Shown: positions 13,701 to 24,240, counted from the first letter of the stretch. The stretch is DNA of 64,000 bases from Branchiostoma floridae (GCF_000003815.2 NC_049989.1:2586342-2650341), one strand, 5' to 3'. Notes: a model not told the origin generated them from the letters alone. Numbers and translations are program-made.

Positions 13701-14844
13701 GGATGATAAACCGTGGGTGACGTGCTATTGCACCAGAGGAAGGAACTAGGGCTGAACTTGTGCACTCTTCTGTTCCGCCAGAAGAGCAAACATTGTTATT
13801 ACCCAACTGCACACAACTTGAGTTCTTCACCTCTTCTTGATCATGTATGACTACCTCTTTTGGTCTGTCAATCACAATATCACAATTGCCTTGTTCTAGC
13901 TCTGATGTAGATAAGCTGAATGATGCTGGATCTCTGGAAGACACTTGTATGTTGTAGCCAATGGCATGCTGAGCAACCTCCAGTGTGCCTGCATCTGACC
14001 TCTTTGTGGTTTTGGTCTCTGACCATGATGCAAGATGTAAGCATGTGGTAGCCTGTTCCTCTGCACCTGCCTCTACATTGCTTGTATCCACTGATGCTTC
14101 TTGTAATGTTGGACAGTTATTACAGTAACTATCATTTGCTACACAAGAATTTGGCTGTGCACTTGGCAAAACCTGACCTTGACCATGAACTATGGGTTTG
14201 TTGTTTGTAGACTCTGAGTTCTCAACAGCTCTTCCAACATCACTGTTGCTTGTATGTTTTTGCCCTGACTGCATGTCTTTGTAATTTGCTTCACTGAGAA
14301 AAGTATGAAGAGGTGTGTCGTTATCTCTGCTGTCGGCAGCCTGGTCAGTTTCATTGCCACTATCAGGAGAGATACTGATTTGATCAGAGCTTGTTGGGCA
14401 GATTGGACGATTTGCATCTTCCCTATGAATGATGCATTCATCATGGTGGTCGGTGACAGTTGTTTCACCATTATTCAGGTTTGCAGATGTATTTTCTCCT
14501 TCTGTCTTGCTGTAGTTACCAATCTGAACTATAGTGCTCACCCCTTGTTGGAGTTTTCTGGTGTCTTCACTTTGTTCGTTTCCTTGTGCAAGCATGTCAA
14601 AGTCACCATTTTGACATCTGTCTATTGCAGTTCCAACCCTGCAAGGTTCCATGTTATGACTAGGATAAACTGCGTTCATTGTAAGGCTGTAAGAATGCTT
14701 GTCATAGCCACTAATCACACAATTGCCTAAGCCAAACAGAAGTGATGCCTTGTAGTCTGCAGGGATATTATAACAGTTTAGATGGCTAGTTGGGATCGAT
14801 CTTTGCTTGACATGATTCAGAAATGACATGTGTGGTGACCTCAT
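6396..14844 (-). CDS. RHIM / TRADD-N / nucleotidyltransferase / TPR protein (8 exons, about 1,942 aa)
   Basis: Minus-strand model with exons 14844-13584, 13374-13006, 12710-12588, 12393-12232, 11674-10854, 10550-10498, 10306-10176 and 9304-6396. All junctions are GT-AG, phases agree at every join, and the sum is 5,829 nt. Order of parts: a low-complexity Ser/Asn/Thr-rich N-terminal third with RHIM-type motifs; a TRADD-N-like alpha/beta domain; two short linker exons; three related TPR-like modules containing SLGDLYL and FTKA words; a GlnD-like nucleotidyltransferase domain; then about ten 44-aa TPRs. By analogy with RIPK1/RIPK3/ZBP1 (RHIM) and TRADD, an immune or cell-death signalling role is inferred, with the TPR array as the likely recognition surface. 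The start is the Met at 14844; the frame stays open a little upstream, so a further 5' exon is possible. The exact orthologue is not recognised. Confidence 0.8.
8466..8843 (-). other. GlnD-like nucleotidyltransferase domain
   Basis: The segment reads [12 protein letters not shown] followed by [11 protein letters not shown], the hG[GS]-x9-Dx[DE]h signature of the DNA polymerase beta-type nucleotidyltransferase superfamily. The TPYSD spacing is closest to the GlnD/DUF294 group. The two metal-binding acids would be D and E of SDLE, with a candidate third acid in GITIELI about 86 residues on. The motif looks intact, so activity is possible, but the substrate is unknown. It sits between the TPR-like modules and the long TPR array. 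Confidence 0.65.
10854..11674 (-). other. Exon with two TPR-like modules
   Basis: Two related modules of about 65 residues each carry the words [11 protein letters not shown] / [20 protein letters not shown] / FTKAGGLY and [10 protein letters not shown] third, more diverged member ([10 protein letters not shown] ... FTKAAALC) is encoded just before the nucleotidyltransferase domain in the last exon. They are helical hairpins of TPR type and are distinct from the 44-aa repeats of the C-terminal array. Confidence 0.7.
13006..13374 (-). other. TRADD-N-like domain exon
   Basis: One exon encodes about 122 residues. Helical segments alternate with strands: a charged N-terminal helix ([11 protein letters not shown]), a [15 protein letters not shown] beta hairpin, then GTLQQIL and a long helix followed by the strand VPINLAIGV. 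The order, strand-then 'G-x-L-x-x-x-L' helix-then 'V-x-L-x-L' strand, matches the N-terminal domain of TRADD (which binds TRAF2) and its relatives in metazoan and bacterial immune proteins. Assignment is by pattern only, so other ferredoxin-like folds remain possible. Confidence 0.55.
13584..14844 (-). other. RHIM-bearing first coding exon
   Basis: The exon encodes 420 residues, largely disordered in composition. Near its C-terminus (about residues 397-410) is [13 protein letters not shown], which fits the RHIM pattern [IV]Q[IVL]G-x-x-N-x-[ML]. It is preceded by a VVVYSKKG stretch, as the mammalian RHIMs have a short hydrophobic strand before the core. A second core, [10 protein letters not shown], lies about 55 residues upstream, and a weaker one, TIVQIGNYS, near residue 107. 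RHIM cores build hetero-amyloid signalling fibrils in RIPK1, RIPK3, TRIF and ZBP1. The donor at 13583-13578 leaves phase 1. Confidence 0.75.
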
Positions 14845-15147
14845 CGGCAGACCAGTGGTGTTCTGCAGTTCTGTGCACTCTGTATTTTGAAGCCAAGCCG
14901 AGAGTATTGAATATAAAGTTTCAATGTTGGTGTACGTTTTCGACTATAAAAGTTTGTAACGTTCTTTGTCTTCAGTGGCTCTAAATATCTGAAATACAAA
15001 GAGGACTCATAAATACCATTAATATTTACATTCTGCATAAATTCAAAGTTTGATTATATTTCTTTATATTTCTGAGATGTTGGTGTTTCTTGTCACCATG
15101 AATGGCATATGACTGCTTTAGTGCATATATTACAAGTACGAGGTATG

Positions 15148-15485
15148 CAGGGCTCGAAATACTGGGTGCAGGTGCACAATTGGAGCTGTGCACCCAACTA
15201 TCTTCTGTGGGTGCACAGTGTGCACCCAAATATTTTCTTACGTTTATGTATGTAAAGATATCAAAGTATACTAGTATACATCTTATTCTTGACAATTAAG
15301 TGTTCAGAAGATGATAAAAATGTCTGTCATGGTACTTGTTTAAGAATTTAATAGCTTGTAACTAAGTTTTATTATTAGGTTATTACTTAAAATTAAGTAG
15401 TGCACCCAAAAAATTTTTGGTGCACCCAATTTTTCAAGCTGGGTGCACCAGTGCACCTAATCCCCAAAATGAATTTCGAGCCCTG
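15148..15485 (+). repeat. CAGGG-ended short element, 'GTGCACCCA' subtype
   Basis: Bounded by CAGGGCTCGAAATACTGG and GAATTTCGAGCCCTG, with direct flanks GGTATG on both sides (15142-15147 and 15486-15491), so a 6-bp target duplication is likely. GTGCACCC words crowd both ends. It is near-identical in layout to the inverted copy at 34104-34459. It lies about 300 bp upstream of the RHIM gene start codon. Confidence 0.75.
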
Positions 15486-15917
15486 GGTATGTAATACTAT
15501 ACAGGTTAATGACATTTATTGTTTGACATTTATTGTTAATGACATTTATTGTTTGAATTCAAACAGACAGAAACAACAAGAAATTGAAATATGTTGCACA
15601 ATCCCATACAAGCAAAATAAATTGACACATGAGCATGAATCTCATTTCTGTACAAGTTCCACTTGGTAAAAGCGCAAATGTAACGTTATAGTGCAAAAAG
15701 CTTGACACAGCATTCACAAGCAGCATTTACCACACATTTAATTTAAGCACACGAGGTCAGAAGCTTTTCGTCACTTATTGGAACATTTGATTAAATCATG
15801 GGAAATTGTACTACCACAGCTAAAGGCTCAGTCCCCATCTGAGTCATTCTCAGCATGCTTCCTAATTGCAACAAATAGGACTACAGAGAAATATAGCATA
15901 ATGTTTAGCAGCATAAG

Positions 15918-16222
15918 CAGGGTTTAACAAGTTTTCTAAATTCACTTGTCCTATCGGGCAAGTATATAAAGAATTTACTTGCCCAAATGATCTTTTCACA
16001 CGCCCGAAATTTAAGTAACATTTTTCACTATGTATTCTCACTTCCAGCAATGGAATTATTTTATTATTTGATCTATTTTTCTGTGTTGATCAATGCTTGA
16101 GCCTTGATGCCATGACAAATATAACAAATATATCAAAATCTCACTCTGGGGAAAATCTTACTTGCCACAGTAGGACATGCACTTGCCTGGGACAATCGAA
16201 CTAGTGAATATGTCCAACCCTG
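15918..16222. repeat. CAGGGTT-ended element, 'CTTGTCC/GGGCAAGT' subtype
   Basis: It starts CAGGGTTTAACAAG and ends GTCCAACCCTG, with ACTTGCC and GGCAAGT words near both ends. A related copy in the opposite orientation is at 30311-30566. No coding capacity. Confidence 0.5.
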
Positions 16223-16984
16223 ATAATTGAGGGTATGCTATATATACCCTAAGGGGGACGGTACAACCCTGTTGTGTGTAAGCACATCGACTGATGATGA
16301 TGATGATGAGAAAGATAGGTGAGCCATGCTTTCTTATGAGATAACAGTCAAGAAAATAGCACCAAGGTCAAAGATCACATGCAGATATGAGAGTCAAGGG
16401 GTATATATAGCTGCCATGGCTAAAGGAATTTTTTAGACAAAAAAACACTGCTTCAACATACTCTTCTATTAGTTATTTGCTTTGCTCTAAAGCACTAGTT
16501 TTATTCATCTATTCATCAACAATTTCTGCCACAGGAGGCTAAACCTACTCCACTAAGGCACAGTTTTTCCCGATATCGCGAGCCGACAAGCTCTCGCTGA
16601 CAGCTTTTTTTCAGCGTCTAGATGTAACTGCAATATTTCTCCCGAAAGGTCTGGACCATTCACCCGATATCCTAGCAGGGGTCCCCGATAGCTTAGCAGG
16701 GGTCCCTGACAACTTCCACGCGCGTGTAGATGCATCCCGACTTCGGGAGGGCTCATTAGCATATAACGCAGGCTCATTAGGCTATATATCTGTTTATGAC
16801 TGCAAGCGCCACGGGTGTCCCGCAGCCAACGTTCCAGATCCGTTCCAGATCCCTCCCGACATCTCCACAGATATCGGTAAAAACTGTGTCTAGATTGGGC
16901 CTAAGTCTTCTTCCTCACATGACAAGCTATCCAAAAAATTCAAGACAATATAATAGAAATTGTCCAGGAAAAATAATACAATAA

Positions 16985-17236
16985 ACAGAAGTTCTGCTGG
17001 AGCACCAAGGTCATACACCAGGGGGCCCAAACTTGACCTTGACCTTAGCCTTTTCAAGACCTACCCACAAAAACGTGTTGTTGTTCGTCCGTCAAATCGA
17101 CGAGGATTGCTTTAAACATAAACATGTATGCTGACCATGAATATCCAGAAAAAACACAGACAAGCAAGGAAGGAAACACAAATACAGCCCACAATCAGAG
17201 ACATCAAAACCTATACCTCCATTTTTCATGGAGGTA
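16985..17236. repeat. Truncated copy of the TACCTCCAT repeat
   Basis: Shares the words GCACCAAGGTC, CCAGGGGGCCC and CTTGACCTTGACC and the terminal hairpin TACCTCCA...TGGAGGTA with the 745-bp repeats at 18569 and 60828. Only the 3' third is present. Confidence 0.55.
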
Positions 17237-17446
17237 ATTAATACACTTGATAGCAGGCATATCAGTTCCATCCTAAATCAAATTGTCCTAAAACAAAGGG
17301 AGAGATTGGAGACTCATACCTTGAGATATTCAGAGCTTTGGTAACCTAATTATTTTATCTCCTCTCATTGATTATGCAAACAAGGCTGTAATTAACATAA
17401 TCTATTCTATATGATGGTCTTTTCTACCACGAGTAAATACATTGTA

Positions 17447-18338
17447 CAGTCAAACCTGCCCAAGAAAACCACCCGGGGGACCGGGAAAAAGCGGTCGACT
17501 TGGACAGGTGGTCGCCGAGAAGAGTATCGACTCAAAACATGCCCGATGCAAAGTATAAATGGTTTCTGTTGTGTTTAATGGCAAATAGCAAGCATGCACG
17601 CAAAGAAGCGAGGTCTTTCATGTCAAATACAACACGCACACTGTAAATTGTAAATTTAACCCCAAGCTTTTATCTAGCTTTTATACGATAACAGTGTTTT
17701 AAAGCTCACTATTTGTACATTAACGTTTTAGACAGTAAGGGAATTTTGATGCTGTCAGTTACCATACAAGCCTTAATGCGTCGCTGTGTTCTTCATCGCC
17801 GTATCTGAAATAACTACGGTGCACCTTTCGAATTCGATGCCCGGTACGTCTCGATAGCGTACTTAACCAAGGGTGAATGTACAGTACAGTTGGACAAAAG
17901 CACTCACACAGATCTTTCTTAAAAAAGTTTGAGCTACACAGATCTTTCTTAAAAAAAGTATGAGGCTATATACGTTTCCGCATTCGTTCACTTTATAATG
18001 ATGTAGACTGCCCCATTGACCCACCCATTGACTGTCGCCATCTTTATTCTAAACATAACATCGTAATGGCAGTCAAAATCCGACGCAAACTGGCCGATTT
18101 CGGCACAAAATCGCACTAGTTTTATAAAAAAAAAACAATGAAAACCTCAAGGTTGAAAATGATGCGGTCATTATGGGTCCCAATTTGGGCCGGTTGCGGT
18201 CGCGTTGGCCAGGTGGTCGTTGAGAATAGGTTGCTTAATGCTTACGTCAATGGGGGAAAAAAATCGGGACCCAGAAAAAGCGGTCAAAACGGCCAGATGT
18301 TTGCTGAGAAGAGGTGGTCGCTCAGGCAGGTTTCACAG
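17447..18338. mobile_element. Pogo/Tc1-like non-autonomous DNA transposon
   Basis: The left end CAGTCAAACCTGCC and the right end GGCAGGTTTCACAG form an imperfect terminal inverted repeat flanked by TA on both sides, as in Tc1/mariner/pogo insertions. Subterminal GCGGTCG / GGTGGTCGC words recur at both ends. The about 860-bp interior shows no transposase frame. A related end, CAGTCAAACCTG with AGCGGCCAC words, starts at 63761, and a fragment lies at 22408-22612. Confidence 0.65.
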
Positions 18339-18568
18339 TATATTGTATACAGGAAAAATAATAACTGTCCTTTCTTTGGCAGAATTCCATGATAAAACTG
18401 TGATTTCATAATGATCTACATATATGCATGGTACTGTAACATTCAACAAACATAAAATTATACATATCACGAGTGAATTACAACACTTTCGAATGCAAAT
18501 AAGGCCCTCATTTGAACTTCCAATGATTATGTCCTAATGCCACACAAAACAAGAGTTCGGAGACCTTG

Positions 18569-19314
18569 TACCTCCATGAAATATTTTGATTATGTTAATG
18601 ACTTTCACATCTGCATAATTTATGGTTGGTTATGTACACCTTTAGCTAACTTACACAGGTCACAATATTGACAATCCAATAAAGTAATACATATACTTGG
18701 AAGGATTCGGGACTTTCACATTAATTATGCAAATTAGGGACTTACTTGCATAATTGGATAATCCTCCACCTGCCACAACTACGTGTGTTACATGTATTGG
18801 AGTCCTATAATGGCAAATACTGTAAATGTACATTTTCCTCATCAAGTATGCAAATTAACTCAAAATTTGTATAATTTGCACTTCATTATGTACATTTTGG
18901 CCAAAGATACCTGCATACTAAATATCATGGAAATCCATCGTTCCTTTGTTCCGTTATCCTCCTTGGAATATTTTGACCAGAATGCCCCTGCAGTTCCAGA
19001 GCAAGCTGCTAGGGGGTCCAAACATACAACACTTTTTCCCTACAACACAAGCTATCTGCCACCAAAAAATCAAGACCATAGCATGTCCAGTTTAAAAGAT
19101 TAAAAGAAACAAAGTTCTGCTGCAGTACCAAGGTCACACACCAGGGGCCCCAAAATGACCTTGACCTTCGTCTTCCCAACATCTACCCGCATACCAAATG
19201 TCATTACAATCTATTCAGAGGTTCTAAAGTTATGCTGACCACAAATATGCGGAAACACAAACAAACACACAGACAGTCACACCAAAAACTATACCTCCAT
19301 TTTTTATGGAGGTA
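18569..19314 (+). repeat. 745-bp dispersed repeat with TACCTCCAT / ATGGAGGTA ends
   Basis: It begins TACCTCCATGAAA and ends with a short palindrome TACCTCCATTTTTTATGG followed by AGGTA. An inverted full-length relative lies at 60828-61575, with matching stretches on the opposite strand such as CAGAATGCCCCTGCAGTTCC, GCAAGCTGCTAG and GACCTTGACCTTCG. Truncated relatives are at 16985, 20330, 48380 and 54575. No protein is encoded; it is probably a non-autonomous DNA element. Confidence 0.7.
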
Positions 19315-19402
19315 ACAACATTGTGTTGAGTTAAGCTGTTAGGTTAAGGATCATGATCAATCTTGAGCTTTGTCTAAATTCCCAACACCTTAGACCCACA
19401 TA

Positions 19403-20305
19403 CAGGGCTCGAATTAACCACTTGCGCACCCCTGCTGCGCAAGTAGTTTTCTCTGTGCGCAAGTTGTTCAGAAAGTCAGGTTGCGCACGGCGCAACTTGA
19501 TTTTTTGGGTAAACAAAACGATCCTTAGATACAGGCCCTTTACTAACAAGATATCAGAAAATGTACACCCTGTTTTGGGGATGAACGCCTTTCCGTCGGA
19601 AACTTTGCTCAAAGTTCAAAATTTGCGGATTTCGGCCGCTATAGAGCCGCCATTTTAAATCTACCTTCAAGTCTCGCGCAAAATCTCGCACTAACTCACA
19701 TCTCGCAAATCGCGAGAGTCATACCCCATTGGCCATTTCGGCGTGACGTAGCGCCTATTGGTGGAATATCTGATGACCCAACGCTGTGTTCACAGCAAAA
19801 ATCATGCAGCAAGGCATCAAACTTTGACAATGTAAATACGAAAACTCATCGACTGCCTAACGTCCTTGCCGATAAGTACATGTATAGGCTTATTTTGAAG
19901 GTTTTTTTTTTGCTTGTTTGGGACAATACTGTCGATGGAATGCGGGAAAAACAGCTAGTGTGACAATGACTATACTGGGGAGGGGTGCACGGTCGGCACT
20001 GTTCAACGGAGGTCGCGATTTTTTCATGGTTCTTTGAGAATTATGTTTGTTGCAGTCTTTATTTTCAAAAGATCGATAAATGGATGTTGTTTATTGAGAA
20101 AAGTGCGCTAATTTGCCCTGCATCTTTTTTTTTGCTATATTTCTTCAACTGAAATGAACTGTTATTACAGATACTTGATAAGTAGCTAATTTGAAGAAAG
20201 TTACAACTTGAAAGTGGCGCAACCTGAAATGCTGATGGCGCAAGTTGGTTTTTGATTCAGGTTGCCGCCTGCGCAACCTGGCTAAAAAAAGTATTTCGAG
20301 GCCTG
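19403..20305 (+). repeat. CAGGG-ended element, 'GCGCAAGTT' subtype, 903 bp
   Basis: Bounded by CAGGGCTCGAATTAACC and GTATTTCGAGGCCTG, with the 6-bp flank CACATA on both sides (19397-19402 and 20306-20311), a convincing target duplication. GCGCAAGT / ACTTGCGC words crowd both ends. The middle carries CTCGCGCAAAATCTCGC-type CpG-rich sequence absent from the shorter relatives. No coding frame is seen. Confidence 0.75.
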
Positions 20306-20329
20306 CACATACCAAATATCATCACAATT

Positions 20330-20455
20330 CATTAACTTAAGTTCTTGATACATTGACCACATGTGCACGCACGCACACACACACACTCACACACAGACAG
20401 AAGTACAGACACATCCAAAACCTAGACCTCCATTTTCACAGAGGTCACAAATGCT
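20330..20455. repeat. Fragment of TACCTCCAT repeat with CA-rich stretch
   Basis: GACCACATGTGCACGCACGC is followed by a CACACA run and then by AGACCTCCATTTTCACAGAGGTC, the end hairpin of the dispersed repeat at 18569-19314. Confidence 0.5.
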
Positions 20456-21208
20456 GCAAAAGATCACAAGCTGTGAGCTGTCTGCCTGATGGCTATCTAC
20501 ATACCAAAAGTCATGATGATCCGTCAACCACACATACCCCAACAACTCCTTGGAGAAAATCTATTTATTTCAAGGACATTATATAACAAAAATCCTTGAT
20601 TACATATAGCACAGGCCCACAAAAGCCAGACATTCCACTTTCTACATCCATTTCACTACCCATAAAAACTGCTACAGTGCAAAAAAAACAATGAATGTGC
20701 ATAACATCTTAAATCCACCACGAAAAGTCCCTTTTTCCCGTTACCGCAAAATTAAATCCCCGCTAACATTTACAGTATTATAGGCCAAGCATGTAACTCA
20801 CTTAACTGCATGTGATTATAGTTGCAACTGTACAAACATGACCACTTAAATACAGGTGACCCTCCTTCCTGGCCATGGGTGGAATTACCTGATGAACTGA
20901 AAATGGAAAATATTTAATGAATAGTCAGTTGTTATGGTAGTGGTAGTGGAAGGGAAGATGGATTGTTTCTCCAAAGTTTTATAATGGATAGATATTGGCT
21001 GAACCTTTAATACTGTCTAGTCCTACTGACATTGGCCAACCTGTAATTTGGAGGCAAACAAGTAGACCTAAAAATGGTGTTAAGTTCTAAATATGAAATG
21101 GCTCTCCCCTATATATTGTACTTTGTTATGCCCAACACCATCACAAGGCATGCTTTGTAAGACGATCACTGGTCAGCACCCCCCACGTCACAGGATCACC
21201 CAAGGCTT

Positions 21209-21242
21209 GGGAATCCCCACCTGTTGGCTTTCGGGGCTTTCC
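21209..21242 (+). promoter_or_regulatory. Paired kappaB-like sites, copy 1
   Basis: GGGAATCCCC at 21209-21218 and GGGGCTTTCC at 21233-21242 both fit the Rel/NF-kappaB consensus GGGRNWYYCC or its close variants. They start 24 bp apart with ACCTGTTGGCTTTC between them. The same arrangement recurs about 975 bp further on. Confidence 0.4.
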
Positions 21243-21868
21243 GCGCATAGGTATGTGGTTTAACTTGAAGCCTAATTTTCCCGGCTTTCCACGATCGCTC
21301 AGGTTGGGGGGAACGCATAATAATTGCGTCAGGTACTCTTCCCCACATGTTGTGAATGCCGTGTCTGCACCCACTAGCAATAAGAACCTGGCCCAATTTA
21401 TGTTAAAAAATACGAATCAGCGCAATAATAACCGCCAGCACCCACGGAACGGAGAAGGGAGCAAAGACAGCGACAGAGTTTCCTTCATCGTCTAACGTTA
21501 ACAACCACGAGAAAGACGCATTGGTTAAATCCAGACAATAATCACACTTACAGTCGACGCAATATATCACTATGGCACACATGCGCCTGCGAAAAGCTTG
21601 GATAGAGCTAGCCAAGGGCGCTTCTTGTGGGCTGACGTAAATTCTGATACATAAATATGCTAGTACCTGCATGCGTCAGAGGACTCTGATGATGGGGAAG
21701 TGCTAGCTGCAAACCCACCAAGGCAAACCCCATGCTGGAGAACGGTTAAGAGTTCGTCTCCATATTTAGTTGACAAGCATTGTTGTAGTTGCAGGTGAAC
21801 AACAATGTAGCGGTCCCATCTCGAGACTGGCACCAGCAAAAGAGGAAGTTCGGGGTGCAGGCGCGGTT

Positions 21869-21904
21869 CTTATATACGCGGGTGCCTGGGAAAGGGGGTT
21901 CCCC
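21869..21904 (-). promoter_or_regulatory. Candidate TATA promoter with adjacent kappaB-like palindrome
   Basis: Read on the minus strand there is a consensus TATATAAG box (21876-21869) with the palindrome GGGGTTCCCC about 20 bp upstream (around 21894-21904). Downstream on the minus strand are short open frames only, for example a 17-codon frame from 21820, so no product is named. Confidence 0.35.
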
Positions 21905-22183
21905 TTTCGGGAAGTCTTATTGAAAGTGGACGGGAGGGAAAGTTGAACTTGTACAATCATTATGTAATAAAAGCATCGCCACTGGTTTACAAAGCAACAA
22001 GGAAAGCATTGAATTCGGAGTGAAATTATGGTAAATAGGATATAACCGAATATGGGATTGCGTTGTACAAAATACTAACAGATTGTTGTTTTTTCGTCAC
22101 ACATGACACTTCGAAATGGAACCACCCGATAATAAAGGCACAGGTCACATGATACCAAATGCTGCTGACATGCAGAAAGGTTC

Positions 22184-22217
22184 GGAAATCCCCACCTGCC
22201 AGCCCTCGGGACTTTCC
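22184..22217 (+). promoter_or_regulatory. Paired kappaB-like sites, copy 2
   Basis: GGAAATCCCC at 22184-22193 and the textbook kappaB decamer GGGACTTTCC at 22208-22217. Start-to-start spacing is 24 bp, as in copy 1, and the spacer ACCTGCCAGCCCTC resembles that of copy 1. The pair may be part of a duplicated segment. Confidence 0.4.
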
Positions 22218-22407
22218 ATTGGCATTTTGTTTGTTCCGCGATGCCATGAAACGTATACGAGCGAAGGAAACGAGAGATCGAAGATCTCAAACCTCGGTCA
22301 GTTTTTGTAATGCCATGTCATCAGACAGAAAATACACAAATAACCATGAAAATAGCCTTTTGATTAACATAATAATGTCGAGTGAAGGTCTCCTCTACTT
22401 AGATTAC

Positions 22408-22612
22408 CGTCAACCCTGTATTAGCGGCATTATTAAGAATTGGTCTAATAGTGACCACCTGTCCAACACGGCCATGGCCACACAATTTCCGGTCCCGTAG
22501 ATACAGAAACACTGCCTATTGCGACCATACAGTGGCCGTATGTCACCCTGCGCCACTGCGAGTTTATAATTGTAGTTTGCAAGGATTTGGAATTCCCAAC
22601 AGGGTCAACGCT
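22408..22612. repeat. Fragment of the 'AGCGGCCAC' repeat
   Basis: Matches the repeat at 63761-64000 over stretches such as ACAGAAACACTGCCTATTGC and TTTGCAAGGATTTGGAATTC. It lacks the clear CAGTCAAACCTG end. Confidence 0.6.
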
Positions 22613-22689
22613 TATCTCCACATCCTATATTTATATTTCAGCCATACCATAGGTATGGTGAAATATATTGTATTCGTAATGTTTCTTTC

Positions 22690-23340
22690 TTTCTTTCTTT
22701 CTCCTGTCAAATCTTCAGAACACGGTATCTCCCTTGTTCCTCAACCGAATGACTTGAAATTTGGCACAAGGGTAGAGTGGGCCAATACCCTCGGACGTTT
22801 TTTTCATTTTTTCCATATCTGTCTCTTAAATGATTTTATTAAGGTTTTTTGGTCATCTTAAGACCAAAACTGTATATTTGGGCCCCCTGTACCCTGGTAT
22901 TATAACCGAATGAGCTGAAATTTGGTACAGATGTGCCTTGATAAGTCCCCCACATAGATTCAATATCAGTTTTGGTGTACAGTATAAAGAAATACTTATT
23001 TTTGCGATTTTTTTGGTCATTTTTTTACCAAAAAAGGACACTTTTGGCTCCTGTACCTTGGTTTTAGAACCGGATGACCTGAAATTTAGTATAGGAGTGC
23101 CCTAGACATATGCGCACATGGATTCAATAACACTTGAGGCATACGGTACAATTTTGCGATTATTTGGCCATTTTATGACCAAAAAGTACACTTTTGGCTA
23201 TTGTGCTCTGGTTTTAAAACCAAATGACCTAAATTTTGGTAAAAGGGTGCACTAGATATTTATTCAAATGACACATGTATAATTTTTGTCATAGACTACG
23301 TCAAAATGATATATTTGGGGATTTTTTTGTCATTTTCCAA
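22690..23340. repeat. Degenerate tandem repeat, about 160-bp unit, about 4 copies
   Basis: Each unit contains a variant of GGTTTTAGAACCGGATGACC, TGAAATTTGGTA, a T-rich GATTTTTTTGGTCATTTT and ACCAAAAAGTACACTTTTGG. Copies differ by substitutions and indels, so the array is old. No gene is seen here. Confidence 0.65.
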
Positions 23341-23489
23341 TAGCCAGAGGGGTCAATGACCTTAAGGTCGTTGACCCCCAGCTGCAGATTGGACCTACTG
23401 GCATATATGTCTATTTAATCTAATTAGATAGGTAACCAATCACTTAGCCTGAATCTATATCCTAAAGAGGGGGGGTGGCAGCCAATCAG

Positions 23490-24240
23490 CGAGCCCGGTG
23501 TTATCTGGAAGAGTCCATTCTTACACGGAGGGGTTCGTTTTTTTTTTAAATTCATCATTGGACTGGTGAAGTCTTTCAGTGGATGCATTTTTGGACAGGT
23601 CTATTTTGCAATTTTACAGAATGTGTGCTGGAAGAGTCTATTCTCGCACAGAGGGGGGATTTTTCAAAATTCATATTTTGGACTTCTAGTTTGTCAAAGT
23701 CTTTCAGTAGGGTTATTTTTGGACTGGTCTAATTTGCAATTTTACATGGGTGTTCTGGAAGAGTCCATTCTTGCATAGAGGGGGCTTTTTTTTTTAAATC
23801 CATTTTTTGGACTTCAGTGATTATGTCAAAGTCCTATTTTAGCGGATGTATTTTTGGACTGCTCTACTTTACATGGAAGAGTCCATTTTTTGCACACGGA
23901 AGGGGGATTTTTTCAAATTCAGTTTTGAACGGGTGATGATTCAAAATTCAATTTTAGTGGAAGTATTTTTAGACTGGTCTATTATACCTTTTTATGCACT
24001 GGGACCTTTTTTGCTAAATTCAATTTTGGATTTGGTTTCTTATTCAAAAGGCCAAGGTTTCAGTGGGAGTATTTCTGGACTGGTCTATTGTGCAAATTCA
24101 CATAGGGTGCACTGGAGTCCATTCTTGAACGGGGGAATTTTGTAAGACTCATTTTTGGGTTAAACCGTCATTAGTAAAAGTGATTTTTCAAATGGGTGAT
24201 TTTGAAATAGCCTATTGTTGCATGGGGAGGGAGATGGCTG
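23490..24240. repeat. Degenerate tandem repeat, about 130-bp unit, about 5-6 copies
   Basis: Units carry GGAAGAGTCCATTCTTGCA, GAGGGGG followed by a T run, AAATTCATTTTTGGACTT and GTATTTTTGGACTGGTCTA. Decay increases towards 24,200. The open frames inside are by-products of the repeat and are not taken as genes. Confidence 0.65.

Noticed and set aside
14305-14730. 141-codon plus-strand frame opposite the RHIM exon
   Set aside because: Antisense shadow of a coding exon; no domain and no splice or promoter support.
14841-15038. 65-codon minus-strand frame just upstream of the RHIM exon
   Set aside because: Its composition is not protein-like, no splice join to the RHIM exon could be justified, and the frame differs.
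23566-24145. Plus-strand frames of 70 and 99 codons
   Set aside because: They translate the degenerate about 130-bp tandem repeat; codon pattern follows the repeat unit.
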